64,000 nt of DNA from assembly GCF_040256645.1 (NCBI RefSeq), contig NZ_CP158281.1:1860001-1924000 (forward strand). Direction: 5' to 3'. Under the pieces are notes generated by a model. It did not search any database. It was not told the origin of the DNA and saw nothing but the letters and a program-made list of their open reading frames with translations. The stretch's first letter is position 1; each line of letters begins with the position of its first letter. The DNA comes from Brevibacterium sp. CBA3109. GTDB taxonomy: Bacteria; Actinomycetota; Actinomycetes; Actinomycetales; Brevibacteriaceae. Of the stretch, positions 1 to 9,038 are shown piece by piece. A program made the translations under genes and the position numbers.

Positions 1-186
1 AACACGATCGCCCCCACCTCGGTCGCGGGGCCGGCCCTCGTCGTCGACGGGGACCTCGACAGCGCGCAGATCGCAGGCCTGTGCGCGGCAGTCGCCGATG
101 CGGGGCTGGCGATCACGGACCTCGACATGCACTCACAGTCGCTGGCGGATGTGTTCTTCGAACTCACGGGCAGGCCGCTGCGATGA
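1..186 (+). CDS. ABC transporter ATP-binding protein, C-terminal end (partial)
   Basis: Only the last 61 codons are in the window; the gene begins upstream. The frame is open from base 1 and ends with the residues SLADVFFELTGRPLR. An L-x-DVF-x-LTG ending is typical of ATPase subunits of ABC-2 type drug or antibiotic exporters. No Walker or signature motif is inside the window, so the call rests on this ending and on the neighbour. The stop codon overlaps the start of the permease gene as ATGA, so the two are probably translationally coupled and form one exporter. An ABC pair next to ctaA is a recurring actinobacterial arrangement. Confidence 0.75.
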   Translation, partial: NTIAPTSVAGPALVVDGDLDSAQIAGLCAAVADAGLAITDLDMHSQSLADVFFELTGRPLR

Positions 187-950
187 GCCGAGCCCACGCG
201 AAAGATCCGGCTCCCGCAATGAGAACCAGACGTGTCATGGCGCAGGTGAGGTTCGAGACGATCTCCGTCCTCCGCAATGGTGAACAGCTGCTGCTCTCTC
301 TCATCCTGCCGCTGGGATTGCTCATCTTCCTCGCAAAGGCTCCTCTGCTCAGCGGTCTCGGGATCGTTGCACCAGGCTCCGATCCGCTCACCGTGGCACT
401 GCCCGGTGCGCTGAGCCTGTGTCTGGCATCGACGGCGTTCACCGGCCAGGCGATCGCCACGGCCTTCGACCGCCGCTATGGGGTCCTGCGTCAGCTGGCG
501 ACGACGCCGCTGGGCACGAATGGACTCATCCTGGGCAAGCTCGGCGCCGTCATCGTCGTCGTCATCATCCAATTCATGCTTGCTTTTGCCATCGCCCTGG
601 GCCTGGGCTTCAACGGGCCTGTGAACACCCTCGCACTGGTCCTGACCACGCTGCTTGGCACCGCGGCACTGCTGTCTCTAGGCTTGCTCATGGCGGGTAC
701 AGTGCGCGCAGAAGCCACTCTGGCGGGAGCGAATCTGATCTGGGTGCTCATGGCCGGCGTGGGCGGACTCGTCATCGCACATCCGGGAGAATGGGGCACC
801 GTCGTGGGCTATCTGCCCTCCGGCGCCTTGGGTGACGCAATGCGCGCGGCCGTCGGCGGTGCGGGCTTCGATGTCAAAGCACTGATCGTGCTCCTCGTGT
901 GGGGGCTGGTGGGAACGCTTGCAGCACGCAGGTGGTTCCGATTCGAATGA
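183..950 (+). CDS. ABC-2 type transporter permease
   Basis: Predicted 255-residue integral membrane subunit of an ABC exporter. After a short basic N-terminus there are about six hydrophobic segments (roughly residues 38-60, 78-98, 122-148, 156-178, 186-206 and 228-246), the usual layout of an ABC-2 permease. The ATG at 183 overlaps the stop of the upstream ATPase, which decides the start; the open frame extends further upstream but only inside the ATPase gene. The substrate cannot be read from sequence. In actinobacteria this pair stands next to ctaA, which invites a link to heme or cytochrome oxidase assembly, but that is only inference from position. Confidence 0.8.
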   Translation: MSRAHAKDPAPAMRTRRVMAQVRFETISVLRNGEQLLLSLILPLGLLIFLAKAPLLSGLGIVAPGSDPLTVALPGALSLCLASTAFTGQAIATAFDRRYGVLRQLATTPLGTNGLILGKLGAVIVVVIIQFMLAFAIALGLGFNGPVNTLALVLTTLLGTAALLSLGLLMAGTVRAEATLAGANLIWVLMAGVGGLVIAHPGEWGTVVGYLPSGALGDAMRAAVGGAGFDVKALIVLLVWGLVGTLAARRWFRFE

Positions 951-958
951 GGAGAGAA

Positions 959-1858
959 ATGGTCACAACCAAGATCCGCATCGCTGCCTGGGCCATGCTC
1001 ATCGCGCAGGGCGGAATCATCTTCAGCGGCGGCATCGTCCGCCTCACAGGATCCGGCCTCGGCTGCACCGACTGGCCCAAGTGCACCCCCGATTCGCTTG
1101 TCACGACCCCGGAGATGGGCATCCACGGTGTCATCGAGTTCGGAAACCGTCTGCTGGCAGTGGGCCTGGCCCTCATCGGCGTCATCATCTTCCTCATGCT
1201 GTGGAAGAACCGGAAGAAACGGCCGGATCTGTTCTGGCTCAACCTCGGTCTCCTTGCAATTGTGCCGGTCCAAGCCATCGTCGGTGGGATCACCGTCTGG
1301 ACCAAGCTCAACCCCTGGGTCGTGGCCGGTCACTTCGTCCCCTCGGCCATCGCCGTCGGCGTCGCCGCGTACTTCGTTCGCCGCACCTACGACACGGGCG
1401 TGCGCACGGGCCACAAGGCACCGTCGCCACTGCCCGCACTCGGCTGGATCATCCTCGGCCTGACCGCGATCGTCGTACTCTTCGGCGTGCTCACCACGGG
1501 TGCGGGCCCGCACTCAGGTTCGACGATGTCGACGCGCAACGGCCTCGACAACGTCTGGATCACTCGTTCTCATGCCTTCCCGGTCTGGCTGCTCGTCATC
1601 GCGACCATCACCTCCCTCGTCCTTGCCGTCAAGAAGCACACCGTCATGGTTCGACCGCTGATCGTGCTCCTCGCCGTCGAGGTCGCGCAGGGAATCATCG
1701 GCTACGTCCAGTACTTCACCGGGGTGCCCATCGTGCTCGTGGCATTCCATATGATCGGCCTCTCGGCTACGATCGCGGCAAGCGTTGCCGTCCTCGACAG
1801 CGCCTACCCGAGGAGCACCCAGACCAACGCCGATCACGCCGTGCCCGCGGTTCACTGA
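959..1858 (+). CDS. ctaA: Heme A synthase (COX15/CtaA family)
   Basis: Membrane enzyme, 299 residues, that oxidises the C8 methyl of heme O to the formyl group of heme A for aa3-type cytochrome oxidase. About eight hydrophobic segments are visible. The first extracellular loop has the cysteine pair of the Bacillus/actinobacterial type (GLGCTDWPKC, Cys36 and Cys42). Candidate heme-ligand histidines lie in HGVIEFGNR, VVAGHFVPS, TRSHAFPV and VAFHMIG. The ATG at 959 has GAGGAG four bases upstream; an in-frame ATG at 947 overlaps the permease stop and is an alternative. The partner heme O synthase gene ctaB is 1.1 kb downstream on the other strand, beyond a decayed stretch. Confidence 0.93.
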   Translation: MVTTKIRIAAWAMLIAQGGIIFSGGIVRLTGSGLGCTDWPKCTPDSLVTTPEMGIHGVIEFGNRLLAVGLALIGVIIFLMLWKNRKKRPDLFWLNLGLLAIVPVQAIVGGITVWTKLNPWVVAGHFVPSAIAVGVAAYFVRRTYDTGVRTGHKAPSPLPALGWIILGLTAIVVLFGVLTTGAGPHSGSTMSTRNGLDNVWITRSHAFPVWLLVIATITSLVLAVKKHTVMVRPLIVLLAVEVAQGIIGYVQYFTGVPIVLVAFHMIGLSATIAASVAVLDSAYPRSTQTNADHAVPAVH

Positions 1859-1884
1859 CCACGCCGAGGAGGCGATGGAGTTGC

Positions 1885-2055
1885 TCAGGCTGCGGAACCC
1901 CGAGTGGGGAGGAGGTGCTCGAGCCATTCGTTGATCGCCCCCGGTAGGCCCGTCTTGCGGTCGGGGCCTCGGGAGGCGGCGATCATCCGCGCGGGTCCGG
2001 TGCCTGCAGCGATTCCGGCCAGGTCGATGATCACGGCGACCGCGTAGGAACCTCC
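1885..2055 (-). pseudogene. C-terminal remnant of an unidentified protein
   Basis: On the minus strand an open frame with good actinobacterial codon usage reads IIDLAGIAAGTGPARMIAAS, then a basic stretch, and ends INEWLEHLLPTRGSAA followed by TGA at 1885-1887. Upstream of about 2055 the frame loses coding character and meets a stop near 2143, so no start or N-terminal domain remains. I do not recognise the family. The fragment abuts plus-strand debris near 2048, which suggests a deletion or insertion junction. Calling it a pseudogene is inference from the missing N-terminus. Confidence 0.45.
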
Positions 2056-2209
2056 ATCCCCTCGACCAGTATCGCGACCCGTCCGATACAGCCTTCGTTC
2101 GAGACTTGGCTGCCGAAGTGGCAGCCCAATACGGCGGCGAACTCACGAGGCAGCGCTCGTGCATAGTCTGCCAAGAGAGGCTGGGCATCCAAGCATCCTC
2201 GGGGAGGGC

Positions 2210-2640
2210 ACTGCCGCAGGACACGGCTGGATCGTGACCACGGAGGTTCGCGGCCACGCTCGGCGATGCCACCGCGGCAGTTGGACGCGCCAACATAGCG
2301 CTGGGACTGTCCAGTGCCCAGCAGTCGCGGCTTCACGAAGTCATCGAGGGCTATTTCCGAGCTGCGCCCCTGGTCGAGCAGTCTGTCAACCACGGCGATC
2401 TCGCCCTGATGAACGCCCTATGGGACGGCGAGGTCATTGCCCTGCTGGACTTCGAGTTCGCCGTGCTCGGTCCGGTCGAGATCGACCTATGCCGACTGGT
2501 GTGTGAGGCCCGCGTAGCCGAGGAAGGCCAGCACGTCGAATCGGAAGCAGGCGCAGCCGCGGTGGAGATCGCCGCTCGTCATATGGATCCGAAGTATGGT
2601 CGCGGACTGGCGCCCGTGCCGCCTGCTCACGGGCCTCCTC
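2210..2640 (+). pseudogene. Aminoglycoside phosphotransferase (APH)-like pseudogene
   Basis: The frame starting near 2253 reads NHGDLALMNALW at about 2388-2423, followed by ALLDFEFAVLGPVEIDLCRL. This is the catalytic HGDxxxxN plus metal-binding DFE pattern of the APH/choline-kinase fold. Upstream the frame is closed by a stop at 2235-2237, while a plausible continuation (GWIVTTEVRG) lies in another frame, so at least one frameshift separates them. No credible start codon with a ribosome-binding site is present. Beyond about 2590 the frame loses family resemblance. It is most likely a dead remnant; the original substrate is unknown. Confidence 0.6.
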
Positions 2641-2975
2641 GACACTCAGTGCGGTTATCTCGCGCCCCTGTTCCGGTAACCGGGTCCAGCAGGTTGCACG
2701 AGGGGGCGATCGTGAAAAGCCAGATGGACGCGCACCCACCTTCACCCTCAAGGAAGCACTCTCACTGACCATCGAATGCGGCGGGGTGATGACCGAAGAC
2801 GTTCCGGCCAGGGCGCAGATGAGGATGAAGAAGATCGTCATCGCGGGACGAGAGCTTCATGCGCCTGCCCGAGACCGTGCACAAGCGCTCATGCCCCGCG
2901 GCTGTGCACAGCGAACGAGCTGTTGCAGCAGATGACGCTATGTGGAGCTGAGGTCCGCCGGTGACCGGACTGGGT

Positions 2976-3953
2976 CTACCAGAAGCCGGGCAGAACGAAT
3001 GGGTCGATCGCGACTGCGAGGAACAGCAGTGACAAGTAGGTGATCGAGCCGTGGAAGACTTTCATCGCACGCAGAGAGGTTCCGCTCTTGCCCTTCTTCG
3101 CACGGGAGACGAGAGCATAGCAGGAGAACAGGAACCAGGCACCGGCGAGAACCGCGACACCCGTGTAGACGGGACCCATCGGGGCAAGCGGAATGAGTGC
3201 CAGTGAGCACGCCACCATCGCCCAGGTGTAGGCGATCATTTGGCGACCGACGTTCGTCGGCGGCACCTTCGAGGGCAGCATCGGAACGTCTGCGGCATCG
3301 TAGTCAGCCTTGTATTTGATCGCCAGCGGCCAGTAGTGCGGCGGGGTCCAGAAGAAGACCACGAGGAAGAGCAGGAGTGCTTCCCAGGACAGCCCGCCGG
3401 TGACGGCAGACCAACCGATCAGCACAGGCATGCAACCCGCGGCACCGCCCCAGACGATGTTCTGCGTGGTGCGGCGTTTGAGGATCAGGGTGTAGAAAAC
3501 CGCGTAGAGCAGGATCGCGCAGGCGGTGAGGCCGGCGGTCACCCAGTTCGTGAAGCCACCGAGCCAGAAGATCGAACCCAGGCCCAAGGCGAAGGCGAAG
3601 ATGAGTGCGGCTCGTGGTGTGATCTCACCGGTGACGAGCGGACGGTGCTTGGTGCGCTCCATCTTCGCGTCGATGTCGCGATCAACATAGCAGTTGAAGA
3701 CCGAAGCAGAGGCTGCGGCTGCTGCGCCGCCGATGAGTGTGTTGATGACCAGCCAGATATTCGGCATGCCCTGTGCAGCCAGGAACATGACAGGAGCGGT
3801 GGTCACCAGCAGGAGTTCGATCACTCGAGGCTTGGTCAGTGCGATGTAGGCACTGATGATCGAGCGGGGACGTTTTGAGAGTCGTTCCTCGTCGATTGCC
3901 CTCTGCAGAGGACGTTCACTCTGCGTGTCCTGGTTCTGACGAAGTTCACTCAC
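2976..3953 (-). CDS. ctaB: Protoheme IX farnesyltransferase (heme O synthase)
   Basis: UbiA-family prenyltransferase, 325 residues, with about nine membrane segments. It transfers farnesyl from farnesyl diphosphate to the 2-vinyl group of heme B to give heme O, the substrate of CtaA. The first aspartate-rich motif is clear (NCYVDRDIDAKMERTKHRP, about residues 87-105), and a second conserved aspartate region (YKADYDAADVPMLP) follows later. A hydrophilic N-terminus of about 30 residues is usual for actinobacterial CtaB. The start is GTG at 3953 with no good ribosome-binding site; a TAGAAT box ends 7 nt before it, so the mRNA may be leaderless. It is divergent from tkt. Confidence 0.95.
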   Translation of the reverse strand: MSELRQNQDTQSERPLQRAIDEERLSKRPRSIISAYIALTKPRVIELLLVTTAPVMFLAAQGMPNIWLVINTLIGGAAAAASASVFNCYVDRDIDAKMERTKHRPLVTGEITPRAALIFAFALGLGSIFWLGGFTNWVTAGLTACAILLYAVFYTLILKRRTTQNIVWGGAAGCMPVLIGWSAVTGGLSWEALLLFLVVFFWTPPHYWPLAIKYKADYDAADVPMLPSKVPPTNVGRQMIAYTWAMVACSLALIPLAPMGPVYTGVAVLAGAWFLFSCYALVSRAKKGKSGTSLRAMKVFHGSITYLSLLFLAVAIDPFVLPGFW

Positions 3954-3960
3954 GTCGTCG

Positions 3961-3989
3961 ATTCTACCCTCTGTCGAATATTTTGCCAG
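3961..3989 (-). promoter_or_regulatory. Candidate ctaB promoter giving a leaderless mRNA
   Basis: On the minus strand CTGGCA (3989-3984), a 17-base spacer and TAGAAT (3966-3961) match four of six and five of six consensus bases. Seven bases after the -10 box comes the GTG start at 3953, where transcription would be expected to begin. No Shine-Dalgarno sequence lies in between. Confidence 0.55.
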
Positions 3990-4082
3990 TCGGTGGATGC
4001 TGTGTTTCGAAGGCGAATTCGGGAGCAGATCTCAGTCACTGGGAATGGTCTCGGGAGACCACACCCTATCTCGGCGTACGCG

Positions 4083-4124
4083 ATCTCACCCCTCTCGATC
4101 CCAGCATCGGCAATCTCACCCCTC
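4083..4124 (+). repeat. 12-bp direct repeat upstream of tkt
   Basis: ATCTCACCCCTC occurs at 4083-4094 and exactly again at 4113-4124. The spacing is 30 bp, close to three DNA helical turns, so a protein bound at each copy would face the same side. A possible -10 box for tkt (TAGAGT) lies at 4145-4150, just downstream. An activator or repressor site pair is plausible but unproven. Confidence 0.45.
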
Positions 4125-4193
4125 GCGTTTACGACCCGTCGCGGTAGAGTTTGAGTGCACGCCTCTAAGACGAACGAAGGATCGCTCGAAGAC

Positions 4194-6275
4194 ATGAACT
4201 CCCTGTCCTGGACAGAACTCGACAACCGCGCAGTCGACACCGCACGCCTCCTTGCCGCAGATGCAGTGCAGAAGGCTGGACACGGTCACCCCGGAACCGC
4301 GATGAGTCTTGCTCCCGTTGCACACTATCTCTACCAGTACGGGCTCAAGCATGATCCCGCCGATCCGACCTGGGCAGGCCGCGATCGCTTCGTTCTCTCC
4401 TGCGGACACAGCTCGTTGACCCAGTACGTCCAGCTCTACCTCTCGGGCTTCGGTCTCGAGCTCGACGATCTGAAGGCGCTGCGCACCTGGGGTTCGCTGA
4501 CTCCAGGACACCCGGAGGTCGGTCACACTGCAGGCGTCGAGATCACCACGGGTCCGCTGGGATCCGGCCTCGCCTCGGCGGTGGGAATGGCCATGGCCTC
4601 TCGCCGCGAACGCGGCCTGTTCGACCCTGACGCTGCACCCGGTGACTCTCCCTTCGACCATTCCGTCGTGGTCCTGGCATCCGACGGCGACCTCGAGGAG
4701 GGCGTGTCGGGTGAGGCTTCATCCCTGGCCGGAACCCAGGAGCTGTCCAATCTGATCGTGATCTGGGACGACAACCGGATCTCCATCGAAGACGACACCG
4801 CGATCGCCTTCAGCGAGGACACCGCCGCTCGCTACGCCGCCTATGGCTGGCACGTGCAGCACGTGGACTTCAGGGCCGGTGACGAGTACAAGGAAGACGT
4901 GGATGCCTTCCACACGGCCATGGAAGCGGCGAAGGAGGATTCCCGTCCTTCCTTCATCCGTCTCTCGACGATCATCGCCTGGCCCGCTCCGAACGCGCAG
5001 AACACCGGCGGATCTCATGGTTCCGCACTCGGCGTCGACGAGATCAAGGCAACCAAGGAGATCCTCGGCTTCGATCCCGAAGAGACCTTCGCAGTTCCCC
5101 CCGAGGTGCTCAACCACACCCGTTCGGCATTGGACCGCGGCCGCAGTGCCCACATCGAGTGGGACGAGTCCTACACCGCCTGGCGCGAGGCGAACCCGGC
5201 CAACGCCGAACTCTTCGACCGTCTGGCCAAGCGCGAACTTCCGGCCGGACTCGACAACGAGTTCCCCGTCTTCGAAGCCAGCGACAAGGGCATCGCGACT
5301 CGCGCCGCTTCCGGACAGGTCCTCAACGCCATCGCCGCAACGATGCCCGAGCTGTGGGGAGGATCCGCCGACCTCGCTGGATCGAACAACACACTGATCA
5401 AGGGCGACCCGAGCTTCCTGCCCGAGCATCGTTCGACCGGAGCGTTCTCCGGCAACGAATACGGACGCAACATCCACTTCGGCGTCCGCGAATTCTCCGC
5501 CGGACTCATCGGCAACGGCATCGCGCTGCACGGTGGCACTCGCCCCTACAGCGGCACCTTCCTCGTCTTCAGCGACTACCAGCGTCCGGCCATCCGGCTG
5601 GCCGCCCTGCAGCAGCTGCCGAACGTGTTCGTGTGGACGCACGATTCGATCGGCCTCGGCGAAGATGGACCCACGCACCAGCCGATCGAACACCTCTCTG
5701 CGCTGCGGGCGATTCCCGGTCTCGACCTGGTCCGCCCGGCCGACGCGAATGAGACCTCAGTCGTGTGGCGCAAGGTCCTCGATCGCACCGACGGCCCCAG
5801 CGGGCTCGTGCTCACCCGTCAGGCCGTCCCGGTCCTCGATCGTGAGAAGTATGCTCCGGCTTCCGAGGCGGCACGGGGCGGCTACGTTCTCTTCGACACT
5901 GCGGATGAACCCGAGGTTGCCATCCTCGCCAGCGGTTCTGAGGTTGCCATCGCAATCGCCGCAGCCGAGGAGCTGCAGACCGCAGGCACTGCCGCACGTG
6001 TCATCTCGATGCCGTGCCAGGAATGGTTCGACGCTCAGCCCGAGGACTACCGCAGAGCAGTCCTCCCTCGTGGCCTCAAGGCCCGTGTGAGCATCGAAGC
6101 CGCATCGGCGATGAGCTGGCACAAGTACCTCGGCGATGCCGGCCGCCCCGTGTCGATCGAGCACTTCGGTGCTTCGGCCGATTACGCCACATTGTATGAG
6201 AAGTTCGGAATCACCTCGGCGGCAGTCGTCACCGCTGCCGAGGAATCGATCGCAGCAGCGAAGGCGGACGCATGA
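4194..6275 (+). CDS. tkt: Transketolase
   Basis: Thiamine-diphosphate enzyme, 693 residues, of the non-oxidative pentose phosphate pathway; it moves two-carbon ketol units between sugar phosphates. Visible signatures are GHGHPGTAMSLAP near the N-terminus, the ThDP/metal motif SDGDLEEGVSGEASSLAG followed by WDDNRISIED, and the pyrimidine-domain motif HDSIGLGEDGPTHQPIEHL. The ATG at 4194 fits the family N-terminus (SLSWTELDNRAVDTARLLA) and has GAAGGA upstream; a GTG at 4155 would add 13 residues and is less likely. It is the first gene of tkt-tal-pgi, with ATGA overlaps to both followers. Confidence 0.96.
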   Translation: MNSLSWTELDNRAVDTARLLAADAVQKAGHGHPGTAMSLAPVAHYLYQYGLKHDPADPTWAGRDRFVLSCGHSSLTQYVQLYLSGFGLELDDLKALRTWGSLTPGHPEVGHTAGVEITTGPLGSGLASAVGMAMASRRERGLFDPDAAPGDSPFDHSVVVLASDGDLEEGVSGEASSLAGTQELSNLIVIWDDNRISIEDDTAIAFSEDTAARYAAYGWHVQHVDFRAGDEYKEDVDAFHTAMEAAKEDSRPSFIRLSTIIAWPAPNAQNTGGSHGSALGVDEIKATKEILGFDPEETFAVPPEVLNHTRSALDRGRSAHIEWDESYTAWREANPANAELFDRLAKRELPAGLDNEFPVFEASDKGIATRAASGQVLNAIAATMPELWGGSADLAGSNNTLIKGDPSFLPEHRSTGAFSGNEYGRNIHFGVREFSAGLIGNGIALHGGTRPYSGTFLVFSDYQRPAIRLAALQQLPNVFVWTHDSIGLGEDGPTHQPIEHLSALRAIPGLDLVRPADANETSVVWRKVLDRTDGPSGLVLTRQAVPVLDREKYAPASEAARGGYVLFDTADEPEVAILASGSEVAIAIAAAEELQTAGTAARVISMPCQEWFDAQPEDYRRAVLPRGLKARVSIEAASAMSWHKYLGDAGRPVSIEHFGASADYATLYEKFGITSAAVVTAAEESIAAAKADA

Positions 6276-7375
6276 GCAGAAATCTGGCACAGCTGAGCGA
6301 GTACGGAGTCTCCATCTGGCTCGACGACCTGTCACGGACCCGCCTCGAATCCGGCGATCTGGCGCGGCTCATCAAGGACTCGAACGTCACCGGAGTGACA
6401 ACGAACCCGACGATCTTCGCGAATGCCATCGCCGGGTCGGACAGCTATGACTCCGCCGTTGCCGAACTCGGCGCGGACGAGGTCTCCGCCGATGAGGCGA
6501 TCGAATCCCTGACCACCGCGGACGTCGCAGCGGCGGCCAGACTCTTCCGCCCCGTCTATGACGCCACCAACGGCGATGACGGGCGTGTGTCGATCGAGGT
6601 CGCTCCCCCGCTGGCACACGATGCAGAGGGCACCGTCGCGGCGGCGAAGGCACTGTGGGAGCGAGTCGGCGAACCCAATGCGATGATCAAGATCCCCGCG
6701 ACCGAAGCCGGACTGCGTGCGATCTCAGAGACCATCGCAGCAGGCATCAGCGTCAACGTCACCTTGGTGTTCTCACTCACCCGTTACCGCCATGTCGTCG
6801 AAGCCTTCCTCCAAGGTCTGGAGAAGGCTCGTGCCGCCGGACATGATCTCAGCCAGATCAAGTCGGTGGCTTCGATCTTCGTCTCTCGCGTGGATGCGGA
6901 GATCGACGCACGGCTGGACGGCCTCGATGGCCCGGCCGGAGCAGACCTCAAGGGTCAGGCAGGAATCGCGAACTGTGTGCTGGCCCATGAGATCCACTCG
7001 CAGCTGTTCACTTCCGAGCGCTTCCGAGTCCTCGAACTCGCCGGCGCCACACCGCAGCGACTGCTGTGGGCATCGACCGGAGTCAAGAACCCCGACTATC
7101 CCGACACGATGTACGTGTCGGGACTCGTTGCCCAGAACACCGTGAACACGATGCCCGAACCCACGATGCAGGCCTTCGCCGACCATGGTGAGGTGACTGC
7201 CGAGATCTCGCCGGAGAACTACCGGGCCGCCGACGAGGTCTTCGACCGACTGGCACGGCTTGGAATCGACTACGCGGAGGTGATGACTGTGCTCGAGACT
7301 CAAGGACTCGAGAAGTTCGACGTCAGCTGGGCAGAGCTCCAGGACACGATTCGCACTGCTTTGGACCGCTCATGA
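6272..7375 (+). CDS. tal: Transaldolase
   Basis: A 367-residue enzyme of the non-oxidative pentose phosphate pathway that transfers dihydroxyacetone from sedoheptulose 7-phosphate to glyceraldehyde 3-phosphate through a Schiff base. The active-site lysine is in AMIKIPATEAG (about residue 135). Other family marks are TTNPTIFANAI near the N-terminus and SVASIFVSRVDAEID in the middle. The length matches the actinobacterial subfamily. The start overlaps the tkt stop as ATGA, with GAAGG seven bases upstream inside tkt. Tkt and Tal together link glycolytic and pentose phosphate intermediates. Confidence 0.96.
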   Translation: MSRNLAQLSEYGVSIWLDDLSRTRLESGDLARLIKDSNVTGVTTNPTIFANAIAGSDSYDSAVAELGADEVSADEAIESLTTADVAAAARLFRPVYDATNGDDGRVSIEVAPPLAHDAEGTVAAAKALWERVGEPNAMIKIPATEAGLRAISETIAAGISVNVTLVFSLTRYRHVVEAFLQGLEKARAAGHDLSQIKSVASIFVSRVDAEIDARLDGLDGPAGADLKGQAGIANCVLAHEIHSQLFTSERFRVLELAGATPQRLLWASTGVKNPDYPDTMYVSGLVAQNTVNTMPEPTMQAFADHGEVTAEISPENYRAADEVFDRLARLGIDYAEVMTVLETQGLEKFDVSWAELQDTIRTALDRS

Positions 7376-8994
7376 GACTGCAGCACAGCGTTCCGGTCCC
7401 TGCTGACTATGAGGCCGAGGTGGGGCGTCTGCTGGCGGCCCGTGTTCCCTCACGCCTGGCGGCCAAGGATGCGTCGTTGTTCACCGACGATGAGCAGCCT
7501 GCGCCGCGCATGGGCTGGGTGGATCTGCCGCAGCGGGCCGCCCAGCTCGTCGATGAGATCGAATCTCTGCACTCCCGACTGGAGGCACAGGGGCTGCGCT
7601 CGATCAGCCTGACGGGAATGGGCGGTTCGTCCTTGGCCCCGGAGGTCATGGCCGAGGGGGCAGGCGTCAGTCTCGAGGTCGTGGACTCCACAGACCCCAA
7701 TCAGGTCGCCGAGGCGATCGGGACCGATCTGTCTCACACCGTTCTCATCGTCGCGTCCAAGTCGGGAACGACGATCGAGACCGATGCGATCCGCCGCGCA
7801 TTCTCCGCAGCCTTCGAATCGGTGGGCATCGATCCTGCCTCTCGACTGATCGCCATCACCGATCCGGGGACCGAGCTTGACGCCTTGGCCACCGAGCAGG
7901 GATTCCTGGCCACTTTCCACACCGATGAGACCGTCGGCGGGCGCTACAGTGCACTGTCAGCCTTCGGCCTCGTCCCCGCCGGTCTTGCCGGCGTCGACGT
8001 CCGCGCGATCGCGGCCTCGGCAGCAGAGACCGTTGGAGGCCTGGGAACCGATGCTCCTGACAATCCCGCACTGAAGTTCGGGACCTGGCTGGGCATCGGT
8101 CATGCCAGGGCAACAGAGAAGCTCGTCCTCGCTGAGACCACACCCGGACTGTCGGGCTTAAGCAAATGGGTCGAACAGCTCGTCGCTGAGTCCTTGGGCA
8201 AGGACGGCCAGGGCATCCTGCCCGTCGTTGTCAACGGTCCCACCGACGTCGGCTTCTGCGACGCCCGGGCCGACGCAATGCTGTGCACTCTGGGACCCGT
8301 CACCGACGTCGAGGCGCCTTCCGGCTTCGACTCCGCACTCGACGGCGACCTGGGTGAACTGTTCGTGTTCTGGGAGTTCGCCACTGCGATCGCCGCCTAC
8401 AGCATCGGGGTCGACCCCTTCGACCAACCGGATGTGGAGTCTGCCAAGGATCAGGCCCGGCAGGCCCTCTCACATGGCTCGTCAGCGGCACCGGCACAGC
8501 CGGCGTTTCGCGAGGAGCAGGTCGAAGTCTTCGGCGAGTTCGAGGAGGCCACTGATCTCATCGGCGCCATCGGAGAGCTCTTCGCACAGGTCGACGAGTA
8601 CGGATTCGTCGGTGTGCAGGCGTTCCTCGACCGCATCGCCGATGCCGAGGCCCAAGACCTCCGAGCATTGGTCTCACAGCATTCGGGTGTGCAGACCACC
8701 TTCGGATTCGGACCGCGCTATCTGCATTCGACAGGTCAGTATCACAAGGGCGGGCACCCCAACGGGGTGTTCCTGCAGATCACAGCCGAGCCCCGGACGG
8801 ACCTGCTGGTTCCCGGGCGTGGCTATGGCTTCACTGAACTGCAGCGTGCGCAGGCACTCGGAGATGCCGCAGCGCTGCGAGAGAAGGGCCGTCCCGTGCT
8901 CAGAGTTCACCTGCTCGACCGCGCACAGGGCCTCGACCAGCTGCGGCGCGCGATCGCAGACGTAGAGCCCCGGCACCACTATGGTGTTGACTGA
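7372..8994 (+). CDS. pgi: Glucose-6-phosphate isomerase
   Basis: A 540-residue phosphoglucose isomerase of the SIS type, interconverting glucose 6-phosphate and fructose 6-phosphate. Sugar-phosphate binding is shown by GMGGSSLAPEV and VASKSGTTIETDAI in the N-terminal half; the C-terminal half has GFGPRYLHSTGQYHKGG and PNGVFLQI with the conserved histidine-lysine region. It belongs to the actinobacterial variant found beside tal rather than the enterobacterial type. The start overlaps the tal stop as ATGA. It is the last gene of the operon; in many relatives zwf, opcA and pgl would follow, but here a palindrome and the convergent secG come next. Confidence 0.92.
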   Translation: MRLQHSVPVPADYEAEVGRLLAARVPSRLAAKDASLFTDDEQPAPRMGWVDLPQRAAQLVDEIESLHSRLEAQGLRSISLTGMGGSSLAPEVMAEGAGVSLEVVDSTDPNQVAEAIGTDLSHTVLIVASKSGTTIETDAIRRAFSAAFESVGIDPASRLIAITDPGTELDALATEQGFLATFHTDETVGGRYSALSAFGLVPAGLAGVDVRAIAASAAETVGGLGTDAPDNPALKFGTWLGIGHARATEKLVLAETTPGLSGLSKWVEQLVAESLGKDGQGILPVVVNGPTDVGFCDARADAMLCTLGPVTDVEAPSGFDSALDGDLGELFVFWEFATAIAAYSIGVDPFDQPDVESAKDQARQALSHGSSAAPAQPAFREEQVEVFGEFEEATDLIGAIGELFAQVDEYGFVGVQAFLDRIADAEAQDLRALVSQHSGVQTTFGFGPRYLHSTGQYHKGGHPNGVFLQITAEPRTDLLVPGRGYGFTELQRAQALGDAAALREKGRPVLRVHLLDRAQGLDQLRRAIADVEPRHHYGVD

Positions 8995-9038
8995 TCTGCG
9001 GCCGGACCTGACCTCCGGTTGAACGAAGATCCTCTGGG

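Larger units (their letters stand above)
1859..2975. other. Decayed gene-poor stretch between ctaA and ctaB
   Basis: About 1.1 kb with no intact gene. It holds the minus-strand remnant ending at 1885, short plus-strand coding-like debris from about 2049 (a frame reading RDPSDTAFVRDLAAEVAA), the broken APH-like gene, and further debris at about 2740-2930 where coding character changes frame. No insertion sequence, terminal inverted repeats or tRNA is visible. In related actinobacteria ctaA and ctaB are commonly close together, so this looks like a site of past insertion followed by decay. Confidence 0.6.
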
